Made by a program: the position numbers and the translations under genes
Shown here: piece by piece, positions 24,347 to 36,160 of the stretch
Position numbering within the stretch: the stretch's first letter is position 1
Layout of the letters: every line of letters starts with the position of its first letter
Notes under the pieces: generated by a model
Databases searched by the model: none
The model's input: only the letters and a program-made list of their open reading frames with translations
What the model was told of the DNA's origin: nothing
Source: Mallotus nudiflorus
Taxonomy: Eukaryota > Streptophyta > Magnoliopsida > Malpighiales > Euphorbiaceae
Length of the DNA: 64,000 nt
Assembly: GCA_947683625.1 (NCBI GenBank)
Contig: CANTUR010001076.1
Location: 248,001 to 312,000, forward strand
Reading direction: 5' to 3'

Positions 24347-24850
24347 TATTGATTGTATGCATTATCAGTTAGTGTGTATGTATATATATTATAGTAATTC
24401 ACTCAGTGAGGTCTGACTCCCCTCTGTTGACTATTTTTCAGGAGAGTCAACTTCTTTAGACCTCAGTAGCAGGTCGATACGCCGGATTTCTTCGCCCTGG
24501 CTTCCTTATGAAAATTGTTTACTTGAGTCTTATTTATTTTATCTAGACACTGCAGTAGTTGAGAATTAAAGTATTGGATTTCATGTATTTTATTTAAAGA
24601 GATGTATTATATTGAAACTGGATTTGTATTAAAGAAATTATGTATCTATGAGATGAGATTTTGATTTAAATCCAGTTGATGTGAATAATATTATGATATT
24701 ATGATTTTTATTTCCGCTGCATATTATCTTGTTATTGTTATTATTGCATGTTTATTTTATTTTTAGGCTTGCTACGAGTTCCGAATTTGAAAGAATTCCC
24801 GTTCCCTAGCGCCGGTCATGGCCCCTATTTTGGGTCATGACAATCCAATC

Positions 24851-25134
24851 CTAGTGGTAGAATCCAAATGTGAGCTCTAGATCATCCAATCCCACTTCGT
24901 GAATCCTTTCTCCTTCACATGGCTTCACTTTTCTATTTCTATTCCCATTCTCAAACTCAAACTCCATGCTCTTGCCATTCTCTTTAATCACATTGTTTAA
25001 CAAAATTTGACAAGATTATAAGTTGGAGAGGTAGGCATTAAAACCATAGCAGGCCCAAATTTTTGAAAGCTTATCCATTGACCAAGCTCAACAGTTGATG
25101 AATGAGACTCGTCACATTGAAGTATAGATAGTAG
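24851..25134 (-). pseudogene. 3' part of an unidentified host gene, split by a copia element
   Basis: Reading on minus from the copia edge (25134) to a stop at 24851 gives a coherent coding pattern after one frame change near 25000. The later part ends in ...GERIHEVGLDDLELTFGFYH. The matching upstream part is on the far side of the copia element (33018-33227). The family is not recognised. The acidic DDLELTF tail resembles a weakened LxLxL repression motif, which is only a guess. A frame break also lies just inside the copia junction. It is no longer expressible as one protein. Confidence 0.5.
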
Positions 25135-25354
25135 TGTTGAAGTGAGCTCTAGTTAAAGATTTGATTGTATATATTAGGAATTAAATTTTTATTCTTTATT
25201 TAGAAAATTATTTTATTCATCCTAATTAGTGTGTAATTAGGTTTTCCATGTATAAGAATGATTAATGTATATAGAAAGGATGTAACCTCTCTTATGGAAT
25301 AAATAAAAAAATAATTCCCTTGAATTCTCTTTTTCCTCTGAATTTTTCTCTACA
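25135..25354 (+). repeat. Ty1/copia 5' LTR
   Basis: 220 bp, TGTTGAAGTGAG to TTCTCTACA, repeated at the other end of the element with the same total length. Preceded by target duplication AGTAG (25130-25134), which recurs at 33018-33022. Confidence 0.95.
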
Positions 25355-25366
25355 TGGTATTAGAGC
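25355..25366 (+). other. Copia primer binding site
   Basis: TGGTATTAGAGC lies directly after the LTR and matches the initiator tRNA-Met 3' end with one T for C. Confidence 0.88.
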
Positions 25367-25464
25367 ATACCTCTTGAAAATTTTGTATTGACTCCTTGAA
25401 ATTGTATTTTTTTTTTCATTTCCCCTCTTTTCTTTGAATCCTTTTTTTGAAATTAAAATCCACC

Positions 25465-28400
25465 ATGACCATTGAAAACACATCCATTGTATAACATGGA
25501 ACACTAACTTTCATTCAAACCCTTTAAGATAATTCTCCCTTTATTATTGAAATTATACTTGATGATATGAACTACCCTTTATGGTCATAACTCATGAGAT
25601 ACGAACTGGAGCTAGAAATAAATCTGGCTTCCTTACTAACACTACTTTAAAACCACCTACAGGAGATAAGGCTTTGGAGGCTTGGCTTATTGATAATAAC
25701 CGAGTGAAAAGTTGGCTTATTGATTCTAACATTGATGAAAAGATTCATCCATCTTCAAACAGTAAAGGAGATATGGGATGTTGTCTCCAAAACTTTTTAT
25801 GATAGATCTGATGAAACTCAATTATTTGAGTTAAAATTAAAAATCTTTCACTACATGTCAGAATGGTAGGCCATTCTCTATATACTACAATGAACTGGTT
25901 AGGATATTTCAAGAGATTGATGCCCAAAAAAGTGCTCAAGAGGAGGATGTCAGTGGAGTAGTATCACTGCATAAGCATATTTCTCGGCTTTGAACTCATA
26001 TTTTCCTAGTCGGACTTAACTTATAATTTAATAATGCTTGGAGTGAAATACTGTAGAAAGATCTACCTCTTGATATTGAGTCTAGTTATGTATATGTGCG
26101 TAGATACCACAACCATCGACAGAAGATGGAGGAGCTGAAGTTTTTACTGGATAATATAGTAATTGTATAAGCTCGGACTCGACCACAGTCCATGAAAAAA
26201 GCACTAAGTAAGTCCAATACATACACATGTACTCACTGTGAACTCTAAAGAATGGTGCTATAAAATTGTACGCTATCCGGAATGGTGGAATTTCAATAGA
26301 AAGCCTCGAAAAAAGCTTAAAAAAATATGCAATTACCACCTCTAATGTCACAAAAACCAAGTGGTGACCCTAATGAAACATCAGGTATGACAAATCTTAC
26401 TTAGAATAATATACGGATTATTGATACAAGTGCTACTGATCATATGACAAACTCCACCCATCATCTAGCCTTTATTCAACCATCAACCTAATAAAATATT
26501 TTGATTACTGAGGGAGGAATAGCACCCATCACCCATGAAGGATAAATATTTAATTATAATTCTCTTAATTTGGATACTATTCTTATTGTTCCATCTCTTT
26601 CTTGTAATATATTATATGTTGGCCAAATCACTGAAGAAACCTTAAACTGTACTATTAAATTTTAGCCTAACTATTGTGTATTTCAAGACATTACAACACA
26701 TAAAATTCTTGGCTTTGGTATTACATGTGGAAAGTTGTACTATCTTGAATTGCAAGTGATCCAAGTTTAAAATCAAGTCAAGTTAATAGTGTTATTAAAA
26801 GTAGCTCGGACAAAGAACAAGTAATTTTATGGCATCGACGTCTTGGACATTTATCTTTTCATTATCTTAGAAAAATAAAGGATTGAATTATCTTTTAGTA
26901 TTAAAGACTTTGAGTTGAAGTGTGATATTTATAAATTGGCAAAGAGCCACAGGATTTCATATGTACTGAGTTATAATAAGAATTTAATTTAATTTATGAT
27001 TATTCATTCTGATGTATGGAGACTTGCTTGAATTCCTACTCTGTCTGGTGCTCAATATTTTATAATATTTATTAATGAATGTACTTGAATGACCTAGGTA
27101 TCCCTATTTTCAAATAAGGGAGATATGTGTTTTATGTTTTAGGACCTGTACAAAATGGTGCAAAATGGTGGCAATGCAGTATAACTATTAAATTTGAGTT
27201 TTGCAGTCTGATAATGGTGGGAAGTATCTTAACTTGGCCCTTAAAAAAATTTTCCATGAGCATAGCATTCGTCACCAAACTTCCTATGCTAGAAAACCTT
27301 AATAGAATGTTATAGTAGAAAGAAAAAATTAGCAACTATTGGTTTGATATGAGCATCTTTGTTTGATATGAATGTTCCTAGGAATACTAGGGAGAGGCTG
27401 TTCGATCTACTGCCTATCTCATAAACTGAACTCCATATAGAATTCTTGGTTTCAAAACTCCTTTTCAAAAACTTCAAGAGCTAATCCTAACTCCACCTCT
27501 CAATAATCTCAAACCCCGAGTATTTGGTTGCTCAACATTTGTTCATCAGATACTTGGAAAATTGGATCCACGAGCTATCCGATGTATCTTTATTGGATAT
27601 GTCAAGCTACAAAAAGGATATCAGTGATAGATCCATCTACTTAGAAGATGTATGTAACTAAAGATGTTTAATTCCATGAAAATGCACCCTACTTCTCTCC
27701 ATTTGAGTGCTCTCTTCAGGGGTAGAGAGTTTGGGACATTTTTTAAGATGGCACTCATCTCACTTGTTCGGAGCATCTCATAAACCAGATAGTATGTCTG
27801 AGTGTCTTACCTGTTTCGAGTATCTCACATGATCAGATAGTACATCCGAACATCTCAAGCATCCTACCTGAACAGATAACTGAAGATAGTCCGAGTATCA
27901 TGCTTAAACTTAAAACTAATTAGGATAGTACATCTTTTTAGTCCACGCCAGAAGCTGAAAGAACTTCAGATGTGCATAATGAGGTAAACTTATCTCCTTT
28001 AGTAACTCCAAATATCGAGCCTCGTTATCCTTTTAGAATATACAAAGGGATTCCAAAAAGATAATATAATTTGGACCTTAATACCAAACCTAAATATCCT
28101 ATCAATAACTTTATATCAATAAACTGTTTGTTAAAATCATATGTATATACTGTAAATCAATTATTTACTATATCTATTTTGAGTAATGTGCATGAGGCTT
28201 TAGTTAATTCGGCTTGGAAGAAAGCCATGAATGATGAAATGGAAGCATTATAGAAGAACACCATATGGGAACTTGTTCCACTTCCTAAAGAAATGAAAAT
28301 GGTTGAATGTAAATGGATATTCACCATCAAACTAAATCCAGATGGAAGCATTAATCAATATAGAGCTTGATTGGTTGTAAAGAGATATACTCATAAATAT

Positions 28401-29707
28401 GGAGTTGACTATGAGGATACATTTGCTCCAGGAGCAAAAATGAATACAATCTGAGTCCTTATTTCATTAACTGGCAACCTAGACTGGCCACTGCAACAGT
28501 TTAATGTAAAAAAAATGCTTTTTTGAATAGAACCATTAACGAAGAAGTGTATATGGATCCACCACGCGGAACAAAGTACGTTGACTGAGTATGCAAACTA
28601 AAAAGAGCATTGTACAACCTATATAATCACCTCAATCATAGTTTAGATTACTCTCAACCTTTATGAGGAAGCTTAGTTATAAACAAAGTGATGTTGACCA
28701 TACACTATTCATCAAACAAAAGACAGGTAAAATCATTACTTTTATTATGTATGTTGATGATATGGTAGTCACTATAAATGATTCGAGTGAGATAATAAAC
28801 TCTGTAAAGACAGTTAGCAACCAAGTTTAAACATAAAGATCTAGGTAACTTGAAGTATTTTTTTAGGATTAAAGTTACAAGATTAGCTCAAGGAATTTCT
28901 CTCTACCAACGGAAGTATGTAATGGATTTACTGAGAAAAATAGGTATGCTTAATTGTAAGCCAGTCAAGACTCTAATGGAATTCAACCATGGATTATCAA
29001 TCCGAGAAGGTCAAGTTCCAATTGATAAAGCTTAGTATCAGAGGTTGGTGGAAAGATTAATTTACTTATCTTATACTCGACCGGACATTACTTATACAGT
29101 AAGTGTTGTAAGTTAATTCATGCATTCTTCGAGTAAAAAAAATATGGATGCAGTATACCAAGTGCTAAGATACCTAAAGTCTTTTCTGAGCAAAGGATTA
29201 TTTTTTAGGAGAAATAAAGATTATAAAATTGTCGGCTATACAGATGCTAACTGGGCTGGAGATCAAATTGATTGAAAATCAATGTCTAAGTACTTCATGT
29301 TTGTTGGAAAAAATTTAGTCACTTAAAGGAGCAAGAAATAAAAAGTCATAGCAAGATCAAGTGCTAAAGCTGAGTTTAAAGGAGTGACACATGGTAGATG
29401 TGAATTAATATGAATAAGGCGAATTGTTCATGATATGGGACTAAATCATCTAAAGCATATGTTGTTACATTATGATAATAAGGTAGCTATATAAATTGCA
29501 AATAACCCAGTTCAATATGATCGGACTAAGCATGTGAAGGTTAACAGATACTTCATTAAAGTTCATCTGAATTAAGGAACAATTGATCTTCCATTTATTT
29601 CTTCTTAGACTCAACTTGCTAACATCCTCACAAAGGCTGTATTCAAAAAAATATTCTACAACTCACTTGGCAAGTTGAGAATGATTGGCATACACTCACC
29701 AACTTAA
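25465..29707 (+). pseudogene. Ty1/copia gag-pol remnant
   Basis: The order is gag, protease, integrase, RT, RNase H, as in Ty1/copia. A probable start is ATG at 25465. A UBN2-type gag stretch runs at about 25560-26170, with a damaged zinc knuckle (CTHC) near 26230. A protease-like DTSATDHMT lies near 26430, the pre-integrase motif LWHRRLGHLS near 26829, and the integrase core at about 26990-27500. RT opens near 28200, has WIFTIKLNPDGS near 28315, and YVDD at 28749-28760. RNase H shows YTDANWAGD near 29240, and the C-terminus stops at 29705. Many stops and indels show an old, dead copy. Without the nested LTR the element is about 4.8 kb, normal for copia. Confidence 0.92.
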
Positions 29708-29714
29708 GGGGGAG
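29701..29714 (+). other. Copia polypurine tract
   Basis: AAGGGGGAG directly precedes the 3' LTR start TGTTGAAATGAG at 29715. Confidence 0.8.
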
Positions 29715-29838
29715 TGTTGAAATGAGCTCTAGTCAAATATTTAATTGCATATATTAGGAATTAAATATTTATTCTTTATTTAGGAAATTATTTTATTCCT
29801 CCTAATTAGTGTGTAATTAGGATTTCCATGTGTAGGAA
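29715..29838 (+). repeat. Copia 3' LTR, first part
   Basis: The first 124 bp of the 3' LTR, interrupted by a solo gypsy LTR. Together with 32922-33017 (96 bp) it totals 220 bp, the length of the 5' LTR. Confidence 0.95.
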
Positions 29839-30262
29839 TGTAATATCCCGTGTTTTTTTAAAATATTTTTACACTGTACCGGGATATACAGTGTCAATAA
29901 TTTTCATGCATTATACGATATTTTTATGAGTTGATATGTATTTTAAACCTATTTTAATTACTGTCTATTATTTTCAGTATTTTACGTAAAATTTTCCCGG
30001 GACTTTCATTTTCGGGGAAATTTCCACGTAAACAATGTATTATTAATTATTTTAAATGTATTTACGGGTTTGCATGAACTCATACATATTTTTAAATTAT
30101 TAAATAAAGCCTGTGTGTATATTTATTTAATTAGGGTTTATTATTACCCTAATATTTTATTATTTATTTATTATTATTTGATTATTTTATTTATTATTAA
30201 ATTATTAAAATTTATTATTTTATTATTAATTATTTATTAATATTTAATTATTTTAATTTATT

Positions 30263-30366
30263 TTATTTTTTTTCTTTTTTTTTTCTTTTCTTTTCCTTTT
30301 TCTTTCTTTTTCTTTTTCTTTTTCTTTCCTTTTCTTTCTTTTTCTTTTTCTTCTTCTTCTTCTTTC
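30263..30366 (+). repeat. Pyrimidine-rich low-complexity tract in solo LTR
   Basis: T/C tract equivalent to 3958-4056, followed by a GC-rich leader island. Confidence 0.75.
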
Positions 30367-31382
30367 TCTCCCGCGCCCGACGCCGACCACCATTTTCTCA
30401 CCGCCGTTTCTCCCTCCTCCGGCCACCGTTTTCGACACCGCTGGCCTCTATCTTCTCCTTGAGCTCCGGTGAGTGTTATTCTAGCTTTGGTTTGAGCTAA
30501 AATGGTCTAGAATTGCTTAGGTTTCGATTTGAAAATTTCGGCCTCTTTGGGTTTTCGATTTTTTTGAGCTTCGATTTGGATGATTCATGGAAAATTCCTT
30601 CACAAATGTTGTTCCTGGTAGCTTAATCTTCATGTATGAATTTTTGTAGAATTTTTGGAGGTTGTTTGGATTTTTGGGTATTTTTGAATATTTTAATATT
30701 ATTTTCTAATTTTCGGAAATTAATTATTTAAATTATGAAATTGGAGTTTATGGTTGAATTAGGTGTTGAAATGAATTATAGGAATTTATATGAATTTCTA
30801 AGTATTTATTTTTAATTATTGAAGTTTATATGATTTTGTAAAATTAAGTTAATTGTGTTTTAAATTGAATTTAATTGGTTAATTGAGTTTAATTATTAAT
30901 ATTATTGATAAATATGTTGAGAAAATTAATTTTGGATAAGTGTATGATTTTTGGTGAATTTTTGAAGTAATTTAGGTATATATATATATATAGGGGTATT
31001 TTGGTAATTTTACCCTAAATTGTCTAAAAATGTAATTTAATTGGTTTTAATATTTATTTAAGGTATAAAAATGATTTCTACAAAATATTTAGTATTTTTA
31101 ACTAATTAAAACTATTTTCCGGGAATTATTTTCAATTATATATATAATATACGGTTTTTCTAATAAAATGAGTTTTAATCGGTTTTTACAGTGTTTCAAG
31201 ATTTATTATGTAATTTCTACGTATGAAATGTATTTTTATGATTTAAGGATATTTTTGGTATATTTGAATATATATTCTGTGTTTGTGGACCCCGGTCGAC
31301 AGATTGTAGTCTGGAGTCCGATCGAGGGGTTGTGATTGATTGTGGTGTTTATTTTTGAAGTGTATTTTCTTTGCAGGGTCGG

Positions 31383-31460
31383 CTCTACTCTTTTGAGTAG
31401 AGAGATGTCCGTTTTACAGGGGAGGTTCTGCCGGATTTCCGGTAGAATTCTCGTAAAACG
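31383..31460 (+). other. Conserved double stem-loop block in LTR (best-paired copy)
   Basis: Hairpin 1 is CTCTACTC (31383-31390) with GAGTAGAG (31395-31402). Hairpin 2 has outer arms CGTTTTAC (31410-31417) and GTAAAACG (31453-31460), 8 bp perfect. Its inner arms are TTCTGCCGG (31426-31434) and CCGGTAGAA (31439-31447), 9 bp with one G-T pair and an ATTT loop. Confidence 0.78.
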
Positions 31461-32921
31461 TGATATCCAGTCGAACCCTAATTCCGATTCTGTGTTGAAT
31501 ACTCTAGATTTAATTCTAGGATTTCTATTAGGGTTATTCTGATGTCGATTAATTATTTCTTGTTTAGTTGCGCCGAGACCGAGGGTTAGTGGACCAGGCC
31601 CGTCGGACCTGTCTCGTGGAGCGCATTAGGTGAGTTACTATATTATATATATATGCTTAGGATGCATGATTTAGAAAATGCATGTTTTATTTTGACTAAA
31701 TATGCATAAATAACATGATTTATATTCAAGTATATTTTTGGTATATAATAAATTATATACATGTTTTATTAATAAAATATATTTAAAATGTTTTTAAATA
31801 TATTTTTAGTTTAATTCATTATTTGATTGGATTTATTTGACATATATATACTCAAAATATACCAGGTTTATGTTTGGTATATTTTCGGTATATATATGGT
31901 TTATATTGCTATTTCATTTATATCCATGCATCATTTATTTTTGTGAATGAATGTTTTATATTTAAGAATGAAGGATATCAATAGAACGTGCTACCTAGTG
32001 GGCAGCACTAGGACCGAGTACGTACCGGTACGCCTATAGTATTTAGGCTTTATTACTAACTTATTTGTGGATATCGATTTGATTATGATTATTGATATAT
32101 GTGAGATGTGGTTTGTGGGTGTGATTGCTGGAGCTCGGTTGACCAAGTGTCTCGGGGCCAATCACACTGGCAGTCAGACTGCTGGAGCTCGGTTGACTTA
32201 GTGTCTTGGGGCCAGTCTACTGTCCATATGGATTAAGTGGATATATTTGGAATCAGTGAGCCTGTATGGCTAGAGTGTTGTTTAACACTATTATTCTGAG
32301 GTTGCGATATTCTAGGGTTCTATGTGATCCTTCATAAAAGTTGATTTTCAGACAAAATATATAAAATGATTTTTCTGCATTTGTGTGTATTTGCCTGTAT
32401 ATATATTAGATATATATATACTGTTGACTGTATGCATTATCACTTAGAGTGTATGTATATATATTATAGTAATTCACTCAGTGAGGTCTGACTCCCCTCC
32501 GTTGACTATTTTTCAGGAGAGTCAACTTCCTCAGACCTCAGTAGCAGGTCGATACGCCGGATTTCTTCCGCCCCGGCTTCTTTATGTAAATTGTATACTT
32601 GAGTCTTATTTATTTTATCTAGACACTGCAGTAGTTGTGAATTAAAGTATGGGATTTTATGTACTTTATTTTAAAGAGATGTATTATATTGAACTGGATT
32701 TGTATTAAACAGATTTTATGTATGAGATGAGTTTTGAAGTAAATCCAGTTGATATGGATAATATTATGACATTATGATTTTTTATTTCCGCTGCATATTA
32801 TATTTTTATTGTTATTATTGCATATTTATTTTATTTTTAGGCTTGCTACGGGTTCCGGATTCGAAAGAATTCCCGTTCCCTAGCGCCGGTCATGGCCCCT
32901 GTTTTGGGTCGTGACAAGGAA

Positions 32922-33017
32922 TGATTAATGTATATATAAAGGATGTAACCACTTTTATAGAATACATGAAAAATTAATTTCCTTGAATTCTCTTTTTCCT
33001 ATGAATTTTTCTCTATA
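32922..33017 (+). repeat. Copia 3' LTR, second part
   Basis: Resumes after the nested LTR and its AGGAA duplication and ends CTCTATA (CA changed to TA). It is followed by AGTAG (33018-33022), the copia target duplication. Confidence 0.94.
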
Positions 33018-33227
33018 AGTAGGTGGAGCATGAAATTGGCGATGAGTTGGGCTAGTTAGGGTAGATACAGCACAAAAAGGGTAATTAAAAGAGGCCATGG
33101 ATTGTTTCACAATGAACTCCCTATTGGGAGTTGGCTTACGATTTCTTGAGGTTAGGGATAAAAGAGGAGGATTTATAGTTGTACCATTAGAGATTCGAAG
33201 AGGAGGGAGAGATGCAGGAATGGAATT
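33018..33227 (-). pseudogene. Upstream part of the host gene split by the copia element
   Basis: An open minus-strand frame runs from after a stop (33228-33230) to the copia edge. It includes ATG at 33098 in the context SMASFNYPFCAVSTLTSP. It abuts the target duplication AGTAG and continues, with one frame change, into the 24851-25134 fragment. The product is not recognised. Confidence 0.4.
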
Positions 33228-33364
33228 TTAGAGGAAAGGAAGGATATTGGATACTACATTATTATTATTATTATTATCAAGTTGGGCTAAGGAATGAAGA
33301 AGGAAAGGGACTAACTTGATAAGAAAGGATTGGACTAGAAAATGCTGAAAATAATAGACATGGA

Positions 33365-34248
33365 TGTAATGACCCATGTTTTTAAATTATAAAAATATAA
33401 TTCAAGATATGCAGTGTTAATAAAATTTAAAAGTTATATTTATTTATTTTTATTATTTGTGATAAAATATTTTCTACATAAATATGTATTTTTAGAAGTT
33501 TATTATGTAAATATTAGGGTTAGTATTATTAATGTTATTTTCGGATAGTATTATTTTAATATTAATATTTTGAGTACATTATTATTATTTATTTTTATTG
33601 ATTGACATTATTTTATTATTAAATTATTTCATAAATATTATTTATATTATTGTTATTTTCAAATGTTATTGTGTGTTATTATTATCATGATTATTATTTT
33701 TATTATCATTATTATTATTTTTATTATTTAATATTATTAGGAATATTATTTTTATTAATCAATTATTTTAGTAATATTATTAATTTCAATTGTTGTATTA
33801 TTTTATTGTATTAGTGCATGTGTGTGTGTCCATGTGGTGTCTTCCTCTCTCCCGCATGTTGTCCCATTCCTGTACTGTCACTGTGCGACTTCATCCTCCA
33901 CCGCCAGCCTCTGTCGTTCACCTCCTTCCTCTGCCATCATCTCCTCCTCTCTTCTTCTTCTTCCTCTTCCTCTGTCGATGCTGGAAACCACAGAAGCAAC
34001 AACGACAGCAACAAGCTTCAACACATTACAGGAGATGCTCCCGTTAGGGAGGGCTCAAGTTGCTTAGCTCGATCGACTCCCTGAGCTATAAAGAAGATGA
34101 TCTCAAGCTCAGTTCAAGCTCTAGCCTAACCATTTGTAAGTTTTTCTTGGTTTCTAGATTATGGCTATTAACGTTTTATTATTTTTTTTGTTAGAATTGT
34201 TTGATTTATTGATTTTTGCTTTTGAAATATTGTTCTTGGTAGCTCAAT
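33365..34248 (+). repeat. Old LTR (host of the nest), 5' part
   Basis: Starts TGTAATGACCC and contains the GC-rich leader stretch (33840-34080) typical of these LTRs. A solo LTR interrupts it at 34249. It continues at 37622-37636 and 62170-63636. The open frames at 33790-34084 lie in the leader island and are not convincing genes. Confidence 0.82.
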
Positions 34249-34515
34249 TGTAATAACCCTAGTTTTTAAATTATTTTAATATTTAACAGGATATGCAGTG
34301 TTAATAAAAATTAAAACTATATTTGATTATTTTATTATTTTGTGAATAATTATTATTATTTTACGTTTAATTATAATTTTCTACGTAAATGTGCATATCG
34401 AAGTTTATTATTTTGGATAATATTATTTTAATAATGTTAAATTTAGTGCATTATTATTTTAATATTATTATTTTAATAAATTACATTACATTATTGTATT
34501 GTATTTTATGTGTTA

Positions 34516-34516
<1 letters not shown>

Positions 34517-34559
<43 letters not shown>
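34517..34559. repeat. (TA)n microsatellite in solo LTR
   Basis: Uninterrupted TA dinucleotides, with a second shorter TG/TA run at 34637-34660. Confidence 0.88.
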
Positions 34560-34564
<5 letters not shown>

Positions 34565-36086
34565 TATATATATTAGGGTTTATCATTAATATTATACATG
34601 TATATTAATTATTATTGAGTGTTATATATACATATATGTGTGTGTATATATATATATATGTGAATAATATATATGTGTGGTGTGTGAATTTAGTGTAATA
34701 TTATAATATATTATAAAATAAAGTTTATTAAATTATATAGTATAGTATTATGTATATATGTACATTATGTTAAAAAAAATAAAGAGAAAAGCTTTCTTCT
34801 TTTACCCTCATTGTGCCTCTAGGTGCAGCACGCCGAACCGCCCCCTCGCCGCCAACCTCCTCCCCCTTCTTCCCTCTCCCTTCCCGACGTGGTCCCACTA
34901 TCAGAAGCCCGCCAAATCGCTTGAAATTTACAACGACAACGTGTGGAGCTTTTTGTCGTTGATCACTTTTTCGACCACCATTCTTCGTGTTTCCAGTGCC
35001 GTTCGATTCCTAGAGCTCTGGTGAACTCGATTCCAGCCATGGTTTGAGCTGTAACTCCTCCATTTTTGTTGTTTTTCGATTTCTTTAATTCGACCATTTT
35101 TGGATTTTGATTTTTTTTGGGAATTTTTGGTTGATTCATGGAAAATCTCTTCATAAAATTTGTTCCCCCTAGCTTAAGCTACATCCCTTATTTTTTGTGT
35201 GATTTTTGGGAATTATTTTGATTTTTGTGAATTTTTGAATATTTTGTTATTATTTTATTAATTTTCGTAAATTAATTATATAAATTATGAAATTGTGATT
35301 TTTAGTGTTATTGGTAATTATTATTAATTTTAGAGTTGAGTTTATAATTTTTGTGAATTTTGTGTAATTTTTATAATTATTTTTAGTTTATTTCAATTTT
35401 GAAAATATAGGTTATATATCTATTTTGCTAGAAATAGTTGGTTAATTATATGTATTTGTTGATATTAATGAGAAATATGTTGAGAAAATAATTTTTGTGT
35501 ATTTATATAATTTTTATTGAATTTTTTAGTATTATTAGTATTTTATGTGTATTTTTAAATATTAGGGTTAATTTGATAATTTGATGGTAATTTTAGTTAG
35601 GTTTTAATATTATTTGAGGTATAAAAATGATTTTTACAAATTATTTACTAATTTTAACTAATTAATATTAATTTTTGAAAATTATTTTCAAATAATATAT
35701 AATATACTATTTTTGTAATAAAATGAATTTTTAGTAATTTTTAATTTGTATTCAGACTAATTAGGCTATTTGGATTAGTAAAGTGACTTTTATTAAATTA
35801 TATTGAAATATCGAGAAAAATGGATTTTTAATAATATTATATTATTAATTAGGGTTTTTAAGTAATTATTAGGAAAATAATTATTTTTGGTATTTTAATG
35901 TAAAATATGTTATATTTTGATATTTGGAGGGCATTTATGGTATTTATTTATTTGTAATATATTATACTATATTATTAAATTTTTGGTGAATTGTAGACCT
36001 CGGTTGTGGAATTTTTGTAGTTCGGGATCCCAACCGAGGGTTGTTTGAATTCTAGAATTAGAAGTGTATTTTTCTTACAAGATCGG

Positions 36087-36160
36087 CTCTACTTTTTAGT
36101 AGAGAGATGTCTGTTTTACAGAGGAGGTTCTGTCGAATTTTTGGTAGAATTCTCATAAAA
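36087..36160 (+). other. Conserved double stem-loop block in second-family LTR
   Basis: CTCTACT (36087-36093), loop TTTT, AGTAGAG (36098-36104), one pair shorter than in family A. The second hairpin follows, ending in TAAAA near 36160. Confidence 0.7.

Larger units (their letters stand above)
21624..24842 (+). repeat. Solo gypsy LTR, family A
   Basis: An isolated LTR with no internal region on either side, flanked by the 5-bp duplication ATCCA (21619-21623 and 24843-24847). The canonical start TGTAATATCCCG is at 21631; TGTAACA (21624-21630) lies between it and the duplication. The end is GGGTCATGACA. It contains a long (AT)n and the stem-loop block. Solo LTRs form by recombination between the two LTRs of one element. 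Confidence 0.92.
29839..32916 (+). repeat. Solo gypsy LTR, family A, nested in the copia 3' LTR
   Basis: TGTAATATCCCG to GGGTCGTGACA, 3078 bp, flanked by the exact duplication AGGAA (29834-29838 and 32917-32921). No internal region is left. It keeps the pyrimidine tract, a donor-like CGGTGAGTG near 30468, the acceptor-like TTTGCAG near 31376, the double stem-loop block and the CCTAGTG hairpin (31994-32012). Confidence 0.95.

Noticed and set aside
24174..24362. Open frame of repeating Ile-Tyr
   Set aside because: Translation of the (AT)n microsatellite.
33790..34084. Three overlapping Ser/Pro/Leu-rich frames on +
   Set aside because: GC-rich leader island of the old LTR. Three frames being open at once points to composition, not coding.
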